Notes: generated from the sequence alone by a model not told the origin. Positions 16,276 to 24,550 are shown, counted from the stretch's first letter. The stretch: 24,627 nt of DNA from Bacteroidales bacterium (GCA_017428285.1 JAFRRE010000024.1:1-24627), one strand, 5' to 3'. A program made the numbers and translations.

Positions 16276-17160
16276 TCAATTTCTCATTTTCTTCTCAAAA
16301 ACGTAGACCAAACTCGACCACTCTTCTGAACGCCTCGCTTTGCAATTTGAAATCCATCCCCGATACACTCCTCTAATCAAAGGCAAGGAATGCAGTTTGT
16401 ATTGTTCACTCATATACGAGATGTAATAGGCATCCCATCTCAGTTTATCCATCTTAATTAGTTCCAAACCACTGGTTTTGAATATTTTAGTCAGCGTGGT
16501 CTTGTTAAAATGATTCAAATGTCGCGGCACGTCGTAGGCAGCCCATAGTTCTTTGTAATATTGACCATCGTACGATTTGTAATTTGGCAAAGCAATAACA
16601 ACACGACCATTAGGCTTAATGAGACGACGCAACTGCTCAACCTGCCATTTCAAATCATCTACATGTTCGAGCACATGCCACATCGTAATCAAATCAAAAC
16701 ACCCATCAGACATATTCTCCAACTCTTCGCTCGAAAAGATCTCGCCCCGCATTCTTTTTTTCGCTATGGCCTTCGCATCCTCCGATGGCTCCACACCAGT
16801 ACATTCCCAACCATGCATTTCGGCAGTGTGCAAAAAGTCACCGACCCCGCAGCCAATATCCAACAGTTTTCCGACATTCAAGCCATTTGTGGCAAGTTTG
16901 TACTTATGCTTTAGATTTACCTTTTTCACCCTTTCATAAACCTTTGGAATAAAGCCTTTCGTATTCTCCTGATGGCTGTAATACTCTTCGGATTTATAAT
17001 AGGCTCCTATTTGGTCTTTACTTGGGCGAGGCATGGTATAGAGCAAGCCGCAATTTAGACATTCACAAATATAAAAGTCTTCTTTGGTGAGAAATTCATC
17101 TCTCAACCAAAGATTGATCTGTGCTTTATCAGAGCCGCACCACGGACATTTATTGTTCAT
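16276..17160 (-). CDS. Class I SAM-dependent methyltransferase with N-terminal zinc ribbon
   Basis: The 294-residue protein starts with a zinc-ribbon pair, CPWC (C5, C8) and CLNC (C34, C37), then the Methyltransf_23-type core with LLDIGCGVGDF at 99-109 (SAM motif I), EPSEDA (motif II) and MWHVLEHV. Related proteins often modify sugars or small molecules in surface glycan pathways; the substrate here cannot be read. The C-terminal part (DVPRHLNHFNKTTL) is typical of this subgroup. The ATG at 17160 is 8 bases after a parS-like site, and the gene starts 30 bases downstream of the mnmG stop, so it is probably the last gene of the mnmG operon. The 145 bases beyond it, before the kinase, show no strong terminator. 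Confidence 0.85.
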   Translation of the reverse strand: MNNKCPWCGSDKAQINLWLRDEFLTKEDFYICECLNCGLLYTMPRPSKDQIGAYYKSEEYYSHQENTKGFIPKVYERVKKVNLKHKYKLATNGLNVGKLLDIGCGVGDFLHTAEMHGWECTGVEPSEDAKAIAKKRMRGEIFSSEELENMSDGCFDLITMWHVLEHVDDLKWQVEQLRRLIKPNGRVVIALPNYKSYDGQYYKELWAAYDVPRHLNHFNKTTLTKIFKTSGLELIKMDKLRWDAYYISYMSEQYKLHSLPLIRGVYRGWISNCKARRSEEWSSLVYVFEKKMRN

Positions 17161-17168
17161 TTCTTCAA

Positions 17169-17184
17169 TGTTTCATGTGAAACA
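17169..17184. promoter_or_regulatory. parS-like ParB binding site downstream of mnmG
   Basis: TGTTTCATGTGAAACA matches the bacterial parS consensus TGTTTCACGTGAAACA at 15 of 16 positions (C to T at position 8). It lies between the mnmG stop and the methyltransferase start, 6 bases from the former and 8 from the latter. Confidence 0.7.
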
Positions 17185-17190
17185 ATCTCG

Positions 17191-19062
17191 TTATCTCCCT
17201 AGAAATATAGCCAACACATTGATGTCGGCTGGCGAAATCCCGCTGATTCTTGAAGCTTGCCCCAGGGTTTCCGGTTTGTAGCGATTCAGTTTTTCACGGC
17301 ATTCGTATGATAGTGATTGAATGGTATGGTAATCGAAATCTTTTGGAAGTTTGATGTACTCCAAACGATTAAGTTTTTCGGCCAATTCGTTCTCCTTTTG
17401 GATATAACTGTCATACTTGATTTGTATTTCAGCCTCTTCTAAACACTCCTTAGTAAATCTGTCACTTTCTCTAAACCGCTCAAGCGAGGATAAAACACCA
17501 ATCATATCAGAAAGACCAATTTGAGGACGCAACAGCAAATACGACAACTTGGTTTTTTGTTCGATCCTTGAACTCCCATTCTGCTCCAACAGACCGTTGG
17601 TTTCATCCGAATAGGCGTAGGTTTCATTCAAAAACGACTTAATCTCTTCCACCTTTTGTCGTTTCATCAGGTATTTTTGATATCGATCTTCCTTGGCCAA
17701 TCCGAGTTGATACGACAATTCAGTCAAACGAGCATCGGCGTTATCTTGACGCAATAAAATACGATATTCTGCTCGGCTCGTGAACATCCGATAAGGTTCA
17801 TCGACACCCTTGGTGATAAGGTCATCGATGAGCACGCCGATATAAGCCTCAGTTCTTGACAACACCAAAGGTTGTGTGTCCTGTAACGCCAAACTCGCAT
17901 TGATCCCAGCCATCATACCTTGGCAAGCGGCTTCTTCATAACCTGTGGTTCCGTTGATTTGTCCTGCAAAATAGAGTCCGTGGACAAGCCTGGTTTCTAA
18001 AGAATGATGCAACTGTTCAGGTGGAAAATAATCGTATTCGATGGCATAACCTGGCCGATAGATTTTGGCATTTTCGAAACCTTCAATTTGTCGCAAGGCC
18101 TCGTATTGGATATAATCCGGCAAGGAGGAACTGAAGCCATTGAGATAGTATTCTTCGGTGGTCCAACCTTCGGGTTCCACAAAGAGTTGGTGACTATCTT
18201 TACCGGCAAAACGTTCGATTTTGTCCTCAATACTGGGGCAATATCTTGGCCCCACGCCTTTGATTCTGCCATTGAACATAGGCGAATATTTGAACCCTTT
18301 CCGCAGCGTTTCGTGAACTTTTAAAGAGGTATGTGCAATCCAGCAACTTCTTTGTTTACCAATCCTGAAAGGTTCAGTATAGGAGAAACCCACCACTTCA
18401 TCATCTCCTTTTTGTTCGATAAGTTTGCTGAAATCTATCGTTCGGCCATCGATTCTGACAGGCGTTCCTGTCTTCAAGCGTTTGACCTCGAAACCGAGTT
18501 CTTTGAGCTGCTCACTGATGCCATGACTGGCCACCTCACCCATTCTGCCCCCCGAGAAATGTTGTTCACCAATATGAATCAAACCATTCAAAAATGTTCC
18601 ATTAGTGAGAACAACCGCCTTACTTTCAATCTCACCACCCATCATTGTCTTAACACCCTTCACTTGGTCGCCGTCAAAAAGAAGCCCTATCACCGTGTCT
18701 TGCCAAAAGTCGACATTGGGCGTCTTTTCCAACATACTGCGCCATTCAGCCGAAAACATCATCTTGTCGCTCTGGCACCTTGGACTCCACATAGCGGGAC
18801 CTTTCGACTTGTTGAGCATCCTAAATTGGATCATAGTACGGTCGCTGACAATGCCAGAATAACCACCCATGGCATCGATTTCGCGCACAATTTGTCCCTT
18901 GGCAATGCCACCCATGGCGGGATTGCACGACATGGAGGCAAACAGGCGCAAATCCATAGTGACAAGCAAAACTTTGCTGCCCATGTTGGCCGCTGACGCA
19001 GCTGCTTCACAGCCCGCGTGACCCGCGCCTACAACAATGATATCATACGGTTCAAAATACAT
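17191..19062 (-). CDS. mnmG: tRNA uridine-5-carboxymethylaminomethyl modification enzyme MnmG (GidA)
   Basis: The 623-residue protein has the FAD Rossmann motif VVGAGHAGCEAA near the N-terminus and the family signature GPRYCPSIEDKIERF. It also has YAIEYDYF and the C-terminal helical domain that ends PADINVLAIFLGR. The length is normal for the family (about 620-630). Together with MnmE (not in the window) it installs the cmnm5 group on wobble U34 of several tRNAs in the cytoplasm. A parS-like 16-mer lies 10 bases upstream of the ATG and another just after the stop. In many bacteria mnmG sits near the replication origin and the par genes. It follows ybeY by 121 bases containing a dispersed repeat, so cotranscription from the DUF4175-type promoter is possible but not certain. 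Confidence 0.97.
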   Translation of the reverse strand: MYFEPYDIIVVGAGHAGCEAAASAANMGSKVLLVTMDLRLFASMSCNPAMGGIAKGQIVREIDAMGGYSGIVSDRTMIQFRMLNKSKGPAMWSPRCQSDKMMFSAEWRSMLEKTPNVDFWQDTVIGLLFDGDQVKGVKTMMGGEIESKAVVLTNGTFLNGLIHIGEQHFSGGRMGEVASHGISEQLKELGFEVKRLKTGTPVRIDGRTIDFSKLIEQKGDDEVVGFSYTEPFRIGKQRSCWIAHTSLKVHETLRKGFKYSPMFNGRIKGVGPRYCPSIEDKIERFAGKDSHQLFVEPEGWTTEEYYLNGFSSSLPDYIQYEALRQIEGFENAKIYRPGYAIEYDYFPPEQLHHSLETRLVHGLYFAGQINGTTGYEEAACQGMMAGINASLALQDTQPLVLSRTEAYIGVLIDDLITKGVDEPYRMFTSRAEYRILLRQDNADARLTELSYQLGLAKEDRYQKYLMKRQKVEEIKSFLNETYAYSDETNGLLEQNGSSRIEQKTKLSYLLLRPQIGLSDMIGVLSSLERFRESDRFTKECLEEAEIQIKYDSYIQKENELAEKLNRLEYIKLPKDFDYHTIQSLSYECREKLNRYKPETLGQASRISGISPADINVLAIFLGR

Positions 19063-19072
19063 CTTGCGTCAG

Positions 19073-19088
19073 TGTTTCACGGGAAACA
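19073..19088. promoter_or_regulatory. parS-like ParB binding site upstream of mnmG
   Basis: TGTTTCACGGGAAACA matches parS consensus TGTTTCACGTGAAACA at 15 of 16 positions (T to G at position 10). It lies 10 bases upstream of the mnmG start, in its leader. Confidence 0.7.
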
Positions 19089-19142
19089 ATTGTTTTATCT
19101 TTTTGATTATCAATATTATAAATAACTTATTCATTTATTACG

Positions 19143-19206
19143 GGCCCTTCGACAGGCTCAGGAACCCTTAACTCTCGAAAGAGCTAAGGCCGTTGAGCTT
19201 GTCGAA
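19143..19206. repeat. Palindromic repeat of the TTCGACAGGCTCAGG family overlapping the 3' end of ybeY
   Basis: The left arm TTCGACAGGCTCAGG (19148-19162) and right arm CCGTTGAGCTTGTCGAA (19190-19206) are imperfect inverted copies. A small CTCTCGAAAGAG hairpin lies between them. The same core occurs three times in tandem at 22566-22637. I recall this sequence as a dispersed repeat in Bacteroidota. The right arm encodes the last residues of YbeY and its stop codon. Confidence 0.8.
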
Positions 19207-19627
19207 ACGCCGACTCTAACAGTTTTAACGCTTCTTCCTCTTTTTCTCTCATCTCTTTCTCCTCTTCATCCGTCAAGTCATCAAATCCGATAAGATGCAA
19301 TACACCATGGATAATGACGCGATGTAATTCGCTCTCATAGCTGCGACCAAATGTCTCGGCATTCTCCTTGATCCGGTCGATACTGATGCAAAACTCACTC
19401 GAAAGTACCGTCTCGCATTCCGTCAACGGGAAGGTCACAATGTCGGTGTAGAAATCATGGCCAAGACGCTCTTTATTGATTTCAAGCAGTTTCTCATCGC
19501 TGCAAAAATAGTAGTACAACTCCCCTACGGTCTTACCATGCTTTTCGACAACCTCACCAATCCAAGCTTTGACGCGCTGTGGCTCAATGGGCGGCATTTC
19601 CACATCCAAAGTACTGAATCTTATCAT
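19184..19627 (-). CDS. ybeY: Endoribonuclease / rRNA maturation factor YbeY
   Basis: The 147-residue protein has the UPF0054 core: an SDEKLLEINKERLGHDFYTDIVTFP-type region (shown in part; key DFYTDIVTFP) and the metal site HGVLHLIGFDD (H107, H111). The third ligand, normally His, is D117. I believe Asp or a non-His residue at this place is usual in Bacteroidota. YbeY is a cytoplasmic metal-dependent factor for 16S rRNA 3'-end maturation and ribosome quality control. The start is separated by one base from the stop of the upstream DUF4175-type gene, implying translational coupling. The C-terminal FRQAQRP is supplied by the palindromic repeat at 19143-19206, so the ancestral C-terminus was probably different. 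Confidence 0.95.
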   Translation of the reverse strand: MIRFSTLDVEMPPIEPQRVKAWIGEVVEKHGKTVGELYYYFCSDEKLLEINKERLGHDFYTDIVTFPLTECETVLSSEFCISIDRIKENAETFGRSYESELHRVIIHGVLHLIGFDDLTDEEEKEMREKEEEALKLLESAFRQAQRP

Positions 19628-19628
19628 C

Positions 19629-22600
19629 TTAATGCGTGTTTTTCTTCAAGTAATACTCGTTGATCTTATCTTTGTAGTAAGGAGCATATTCGATCGGATT
19701 GCTGCGTAGGAACTCCTGGTTTTTCTTGAGCGACTGTTCATAAAGATAATCGTCAATCCTGCGGTCGAAATGCGAACCTTTGTACTCGTTCGACTTGCGT
19801 TTCTCTTCTTGCTCGCGTTTCTCCTGCGCTTTTTGCGACTCCAACATTCTGGACTCAATGCGTTGGCTGCGCTCAATCATCTGATGGTTGATCTTTTTGT
19901 TCACCAACTCCTCCTCCAACTTCTCCATATCCTTGATAATCTCATTCAAGCCATCATCGCCAATTTGCCCGTTTTCTTTCATATCATTAAGCATCTGCTG
20001 CATACCTTGACGCAACATTTCCTGCTCGGCAGCCATACGGGCAAATTCCTCACTCATTGAGTTAGGTGTCTGCTGCCCTGATTCCATTTGTTGCTGCATT
20101 TTCTGTAATTGATCGCTCAACTGTTGCTGCAACTGCTGCATCTTCTGCATGCTCTGTCCTTGACCCGGCTTGGGCATGGGACACGACATCGGCATACCCA
20201 TGGCATTCATACTGTTCTCCATATTCTCCAATGACTCAGCCAGCATCAACGCCAAATTGTTCATCGACATCATGGCAGTCTGCTGATGGCGCACGGCTTG
20301 CGAAAGTTTTAAGTCATTGAGGTATTTCATCGCGTTTTCAGTCTGATTCTCAATGGTATGCAGCTCATCAAAGACAAAATTTTGAATCGATGGCTGGCGC
20401 AAAGCCATACTACGCAGCGAGTCACGGACCATAATGAAATTGTCGGCCACTTCCTTTTGATGGATAATCTTTTCAACCAAAGACGGGTCATCGGAACGCA
20501 TTTTACCAATTTCGGTCATCAAGTCTTCCTGCTCGTGCGAGGCATGGACCACATTTTCGAGCAAAATGCGCAGCAAATGGGCATCCTCTGCCATTTGTTG
20601 CATACCTTGCATCTGCATTTGCATCATCATCTGGTTGGCCATCTGCTGCATCTTTTGACCGGCATTCTGCTTCTTCTGCTGTGATTGTTGTTGTTGACTG
20701 TTCTGCTCGTTTTGCATGGCATCTTGCAGGTCTTGGTCGATGCTTTCTTGCATCTCCTCGTCTTTCTGCATGTCGAAAGGCTGTTGCAGATCTTGGTTTT
20801 TCTCCAACAGTTTATCAAGCTCTTCCATCATCTTGTCGAATTCCTCTTTGGCTTCCTCGGCCGATTTTTGGTCGCTCTCCTCCCCTGCTTTATTCTGATT
20901 TTCAGCCTCTTGGTTTTTCAACTCCTCTCCCAGTTTGTCCAATTTATTGGCCAAATCGTTGAGGTCTTTCTCCATTTTCAGCTGTTCAAGAAGCGCCAAA
21001 TTACGGTCAAGCAGTTCCTGCATCGACTGATTGTTTTTCTTGATGTTCTGCATCATTTGTTGCATCTGCTCGCGCGGCATTTCCTCAAGCAACTTGTCAA
21101 TCTGCTCCATCATCTTTTTCAACTCTTCGGGAATCACTTCATCGAAAAGTTTGTTGATTTGTTCCTGCTTCTTGATGAGGTCTTCGTTGCCCAAGTCGTG
21201 CTCTTTCATGAAGTCCTCAAGTTTATTTTGTTCTTCTTGCAACTTGTTCCATTCGTCCTGAATCTGTTGCTGCTTCTCCAACAGGTCTTTCATCTTTTCC
21301 TTGTCCGACCAATCCAAATCTTTTTTCTGGATGAGGTCTTGCAGCATCTTTTCGATTTCGTCTTGCAACTTGTCAGCCTCTTGTGACTTCTCCTGCAGGC
21401 GTTCCATGATGTCTTCCGACTGCAGGTCAGCAATGCTGTCTAAGGCACTTTCGGAAGGTTTATAATAGGTGAAAGTTTCCGAGCGTTTCGACTTGGGCCC
21501 GTGGAAACCGTCGTTGTCCCACACCTCGAAATAGACTTCCATATTTTGTCCCGCCATAATGCCCAGGCTATCCATGTTGAAGCTGTAGAAGAACGAGGTG
21601 CGGGTCTGCTTGAGATCCAACGCGACCGTCTTGACGATTTTCTTTTCGATAGGTTCCTTGACAATGCAGTTGAAGGTGAGTTTGCTGAAACCATAGTCAT
21701 CGGTGACAAGACCCGAGTAATACACATCGGTGGAGAGTTGCTCATCGAACGACTCCACACGGATGTCGGGATAGGCATCAGGCAACACATCGATAGAGAA
21801 GGGGAGGGGCTCTATACTATTGTTCCAAGCGTTTTGCACCTGCACTTCAAACTTGGTGGACTGTGCCGCTACGAATTGGTATTCAAAATTGTCATCGGTT
21901 GCGGTCAAGTCGGTGGTCAGTGAATCGCGGGTGACGGAAATATGCTCAGTGTCTCGGGTGGTAAAGCTAAAGGTGAGTTTTGTGCCTTGCGGGACGATGA
22001 GTCGCGTCTTGGCATCCAAGGTCTCGTTGGTGCGGTGTATATAAGAGGGATAGTTTAACTCGCAGCGATAGGAGAGTAGGGTTGGGTTGGGATGCACCGT
22101 GATATGCAATGGACGGCTAGTGTATTCGCCTCCGATGACATTAAAGGTCAAATCGTTGAAGAGGTTCTTGAAAGTGTAACTGAAATCGTTGGCCGAGCCT
22201 TTGGTCATCAGTTGTTGACCCAGTTCGCTTTTCACATAGAAGGCATCGGGGATACGGTCGCCGGTAACGCGGATGTTGAACTTCACTTCCTTGCCTTGGG
22301 TGGTCTCAATCTCGTCCTGTTCGATTTCCACCTGATAGGGGAGGGGCTTCTCGAAATGCTGCTCGTAGTTGACGATGCGCTGCGTGGGGTGCACAGCAAA
22401 CGAAGGCAGAAACACCATCAAGGCAATTAATATAAGGAGCGAACCGAAAAAGATGCCGAGATACTTCAAGTTACTTCGCAAGTCGACGGCATCAGAAAAG
22501 CGGATAGGGGAGAGGCGGGCACTACGCTGCTCGATGGTAGCTGCCAACAGGGCATTGTCTTCAGAGGTCCCTGAGCCCGTTGAAGTTAAGGTCCCTGAGC

Positions 22601-23012
22601 CCGTCGAAGTTAAGGTCCCTGAGCCCGTCGAAGGGCCGACCTTATTTTTTGAGGCCTCCATCTGGTTGCTCAACTGTATTGTGTTCAACAGCTTATCCTT
22701 GATTTCAGGGAAAAACTTACCAATCAGCACCGAGGCTTGTTCCACCGACATCTTCTTTCGGAATCGGATGAGGTTAACAAGCGGAATAAGAAAATGATAC
22801 ACCAAAACAAAACCGCTACCAGCCAGCAAAAACAGGAAGAGCACGAAGCGACCTTTGGGCGGGAACCAAGAGAAATACTCCAACCCATTGATGAGCAGAT
22901 AGAAGACAATCCAAAGCACGGCGCCCACCAATACGCCTTGTATCAGACGGTTAAGGTAGTACTTCCGCGTGAAGCCTTCGATTTTCTCTATCAATTTGTT
23001 TGGTGCAGACAT
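19629..23012 (-). CDS. DUF4175-type large membrane-anchored coiled-coil protein
   Basis: From ATG 23012 the protein has 1127 residues. An upstream in-frame ATG at 23045 is rejected because it lies before the -7 box. There are membrane helices at about 23-43, 56-78 and 170-192, then an Ig-like beta region (about 200-520). A long charged coiled-coil, rich in Gln, Met, Glu and Lys, fills the second half (LQEKSQEADKLQDEIEKMLQ; MQQMANQMMMQMQMQGMQQM). This architecture and its place before ybeY and mnmG match the DUF4175 family of Bacteroidota; function is not established. Residues 126-149 are PSTGSGTLTSTGSGT-type sequence made by three tandem copies of a dispersed repeat, lying in the cytoplasmic loop between the second and third helices. 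Confidence 0.8.
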   Translation of the reverse strand: MSAPNKLIEKIEGFTRKYYLNRLIQGVLVGAVLWIVFYLLINGLEYFSWFPPKGRFVLFLFLLAGSGFVLVYHFLIPLVNLIRFRKKMSVEQASVLIGKFFPEIKDKLLNTIQLSNQMEASKNKVGPSTGSGTLTSTGSGTLTSTGSGTSEDNALLAATIEQRSARLSPIRFSDAVDLRSNLKYLGIFFGSLLILIALMVFLPSFAVHPTQRIVNYEQHFEKPLPYQVEIEQDEIETTQGKEVKFNIRVTGDRIPDAFYVKSELGQQLMTKGSANDFSYTFKNLFNDLTFNVIGGEYTSRPLHITVHPNPTLLSYRCELNYPSYIHRTNETLDAKTRLIVPQGTKLTFSFTTRDTEHISVTRDSLTTDLTATDDNFEYQFVAAQSTKFEVQVQNAWNNSIEPLPFSIDVLPDAYPDIRVESFDEQLSTDVYYSGLVTDDYGFSKLTFNCIVKEPIEKKIVKTVALDLKQTRTSFFYSFNMDSLGIMAGQNMEVYFEVWDNDGFHGPKSKRSETFTYYKPSESALDSIADLQSEDIMERLQEKSQEADKLQDEIEKMLQDLIQKKDLDWSDKEKMKDLLEKQQQIQDEWNKLQEEQNKLEDFMKEHDLGNEDLIKKQEQINKLFDEVIPEELKKMMEQIDKLLEEMPREQMQQMMQNIKKNNQSMQELLDRNLALLEQLKMEKDLNDLANKLDKLGEELKNQEAENQNKAGEESDQKSAEEAKEEFDKMMEELDKLLEKNQDLQQPFDMQKDEEMQESIDQDLQDAMQNEQNSQQQQSQQKKQNAGQKMQQMANQMMMQMQMQGMQQMAEDAHLLRILLENVVHASHEQEDLMTEIGKMRSDDPSLVEKIIHQKEVADNFIMVRDSLRSMALRQPSIQNFVFDELHTIENQTENAMKYLNDLKLSQAVRHQQTAMMSMNNLALMLAESLENMENSMNAMGMPMSCPMPKPGQGQSMQKMQQLQQQLSDQLQKMQQQMESGQQTPNSMSEEFARMAAEQEMLRQGMQQMLNDMKENGQIGDDGLNEIIKDMEKLEEELVNKKINHQMIERSQRIESRMLESQKAQEKREQEEKRKSNEYKGSHFDRRIDDYLYEQSLKKNQEFLRSNPIEYAPYYKDKINEYYLKKNTH
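22566..22637. repeat. Three tandem 24-bp copies of the GGTCCCTGAGCCCGTCGAAG repeat inside a gene
   Basis: Units at 22566-22589, 22590-22613 and 22614-22637 share GGTCCCTGAGCCCGT(C/T)GAAG. The first two end GTTAA and the last GGGCC. Each is 8 codons, read on the minus strand as STGSGTLT. The core is the same as in the element next to ybeY. Confidence 0.92.
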
Positions 23013-23032
23013 ACCCAATATAGAATGAGCCG

Positions 23033-23040
23033 CAAAGATA
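23033..23040 (-). promoter_or_regulatory. -7 box of the DUF4175-ybeY-mnmG operon
   Basis: On the minus strand TATCTTTG (23040-23033) fits TAnnTTTG and is 20 bases before ATG 23012. This fixes the start codon, since the upstream ATG at 23045 would lie outside the transcript. No clear -33 box is visible; the tRNA terminator fills that position. Confidence 0.65.
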
Positions 23041-23042
23041 CA

Positions 23043-23070
23043 CAAAAAAAGAGTTCCGTGTGCGGAACTC
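23043..23070 (-). terminator. Intrinsic terminator of the tRNA-Thr gene
   Basis: On the minus strand GAGTTCC (23070-23064), loop GCACAC and GGAACTC (23057-23051) are followed by seven T (23050-23044) and G. The structure starts 15 bases after the tRNA 3' end. It abuts the next operon's promoter. Confidence 0.88.
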
Positions 23071-23085
23071 TATTTTTGTATCCTG

Positions 23086-23158
<73 letters not shown>

Positions 23159-23167
23159 CTCTCATTT

Positions 23168-23190
23168 CCCCCTTCTAAGGGGGCAGGGGG
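23168..23190. repeat. GC-rich palindromic repeat in the tRNA-Thr leader
   Basis: CCCCCTT (23168-23174) pairs with AAGGGGG (23177-23183), followed by CAGGGGG. The AAGGGGGCAGGGGGATT form is one I recall as dispersed in Bacteroidota. It lies between the tRNA promoter and the mature 5' end, and would be removed by RNase P. Confidence 0.65.
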
Positions 23191-23203
23191 ATTAAAGCGG
23201 CTG

Positions 23204-23236
23204 CAAAAATAGGAATAATTCATGAAACAGAGCCAA
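23204..23236 (-). promoter_or_regulatory. Promoter of the tRNA-Thr gene
   Basis: On the minus strand TATTTTTG (23211-23204) fits the -7 box. TTG at 23236-23234, 22 bases upstream, is a possible -33 box. The predicted leader is about 40 bases. Between this promoter and 23340 on the plus side only A/T-rich sequence is seen, with no gene. Confidence 0.6.
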
Positions 23237-23353
23237 TTTTTTTCAAAAAAGTAGGTTTTTAGAATTGCTTCGCAAGAAATCCAAATAAAATCATTTTAAA
23301 ATCTATTGAAAATCAATGACATAAAAATTATTTACCGACAAATGCAATAAATA

Positions 23354-23402
23354 AACTAATTTTTTAGTTGTATATTCAAAACAATCTATATATTTGCAGC
23401 GT
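23354..23402 (+). promoter_or_regulatory. Promoter of the LRR lipoprotein gene, first copy of a duplicated promoter
   Basis: TTG at 23368-23370 and TATATTTG at 23389-23396 form a -33/-7 pair with an 18-base gap, 20 bases before the ATG. A 16-base imperfect palindrome AACTAA-TTTT-TTAGTT (23354-23369) overlaps the -33 box. Bases 23364-23402 recur at 24561-24599 with one mismatch. Confidence 0.8.
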
Positions 23403-23416
23403 CAAGACAAACCAAA

Positions 23417-24430
23417 ATGGCTATCAAACGACACATAGTATTATTAATGATGATGGGATTATTCACCTCATGCGCGACTCAACGAGCCAAGTATGTGACT
23501 TATGTTCCTGATTCGGCGGTCGTATTTGAAGCAATCAAGGCCGAAATACAATATCTTGACATTCCCAAAGACAATAAAATCGAGGTACTCTCGCTGACCA
23601 ACTGTGGTCTTGACCGGATTCCTTCGAGCATCAAGCATTGCAAGCATCTGCAAAGGTTGAACTTGGAAGGGAACCAAATCCGACACATCCCCAGATGGCT
23701 CAGCTCACTGGATAGCCTTGAGGAAATCAACTTGAACTTCAACAAACTGAATTTGAAAAGACGTGATATCCGTCGACTGTCGAAAGTAGAAGATGTTCTG
23801 TTGGCAGGCAATGGCATCAAGAAACTCCCCGACAATGTTGGTGTGCTACGATGCGAAAGCCTTAACCTGTCAAAGAACCAACTCAGCACCTTGCCCAAGT
23901 CGTTTGCAGAACTGAAACAAGCCAGATACTTGATTTTCTATGACAACGCGTTTGAGACTATCCCAGAGGAATTGGCCGGTTTCAAGAATTTGAAACACCT
24001 GGATTTCTATAAGAACAAGATCACGGAAATTCCTGATTTCATTGGCGACATGGATAACCTGCAACAACTTTTCTTGTCGTTCAACCAAATCGAGAAAATC
24101 CCAGACACCTTGAGCAACTTGAAACGCCTGAAGTTTTTCTATATCCACCACAACGAATTGCATTTCATTCCAGAATGGATTACGGAGATGGATTCCATCG
24201 AAAGGTTTGGCGTAGGTTTCAACCATTTGTTGGATTTGCCCGACTTGTCGAAAATGAAGTCGCTTTACGAATTCGACGCCGAACACAACCTGCTGGAGCA
24301 CTTCCCATGGGAACTCGTGGAAAAACCTGACATGGAGATACTCATTCTGCGCGACAACGACTTCAACCTGTCCAACGAGGAAAAAATGCGACTCATCAAA
24401 GCAAGCAAAAAAATGAACATCAATTATTAA
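23417..24430 (+). CDS. Leucine-rich-repeat lipoprotein
   Basis: The 337-residue protein has a lipoprotein signal (MAIKRHIVLLMMMGLFTSC, lipid on Cys19), then about ten LRR units of 22-23 residues with the pattern LxxLxLxxNxIxxIPxxL, for example LQRLNLEGNQIRHIP, LKHLDFYKNKITEIP and LQQLFLSFNQIEKIP. Such repeats form a curved binding surface, so a cell-surface or periplasmic protein-binding role is likely; the ligand is unknown. The N-terminal Cys in a small hydrophobic leader is the usual Bacteroidota lipobox type. Its promoter is nearly identical to that of the next gene. Confidence 0.88.
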   Translation: MAIKRHIVLLMMMGLFTSCATQRAKYVTYVPDSAVVFEAIKAEIQYLDIPKDNKIEVLSLTNCGLDRIPSSIKHCKHLQRLNLEGNQIRHIPRWLSSLDSLEEINLNFNKLNLKRRDIRRLSKVEDVLLAGNGIKKLPDNVGVLRCESLNLSKNQLSTLPKSFAELKQARYLIFYDNAFETIPEELAGFKNLKHLDFYKNKITEIPDFIGDMDNLQQLFLSFNQIEKIPDTLSNLKRLKFFYIHHNELHFIPEWITEMDSIERFGVGFNHLLDLPDLSKMKSLYEFDAEHNLLEHFPWELVEKPDMEILILRDNDFNLSNEEKMRLIKASKKMNINY

Positions 24431-24432
24431 TA

Positions 24433-24504
24433 AACACGAATTACCACGAACGATATGAAATAATTTATGAAACAATTCGTGAACATTTTCTGATAATTAG
24501 TGTT
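24433..24504. repeat. Imperfect inverted repeat of CACGAATTA / TAATTxGTG type after the LRR gene
   Basis: AACACGAATTACCACGAA (24434-24450 region) is matched in inverse by AATTCGTGAACATTTT and TAATTAGTGTT (24474-24504). The whole 72 bases could fold into a long A/T-rich hairpin. It starts 3 bases after the stop, may end the transcript, and resembles a dispersed repeat. The next 46 bases to the duplicated promoter hold nothing else I can name. Confidence 0.5.
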
Positions 24505-24550
24505 GAAAAACAATCATTTACAATTTATTTCATCAAAAATACAATAAAAT

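Noticed and set aside
18331..18996. 221-codon plus-strand open frame
   Set aside because: Antisense to mnmG, a long conserved gene, and without promoter or domain.
19184..19627. YbeY with a lost third metal ligand (His to Asp117) as a defective enzyme
   Set aside because: I believe a non-His residue at this position is common in Bacteroidota YbeY, so it is not evidence of decay.
20685..21386. 233-codon plus-strand Leu/Phe/Val-rich open frame resembling a membrane protein
   Set aside because: It is the antisense of the Gln/Glu/Lys-rich coiled coil of the DUF4175-type protein; the hydrophobic look comes from complementing those codons.
23013..23045. Upstream ATG for the DUF4175-type protein
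   Set aside because: It lies upstream of the TATCTTTG -7 box, so it would not be in the transcript.
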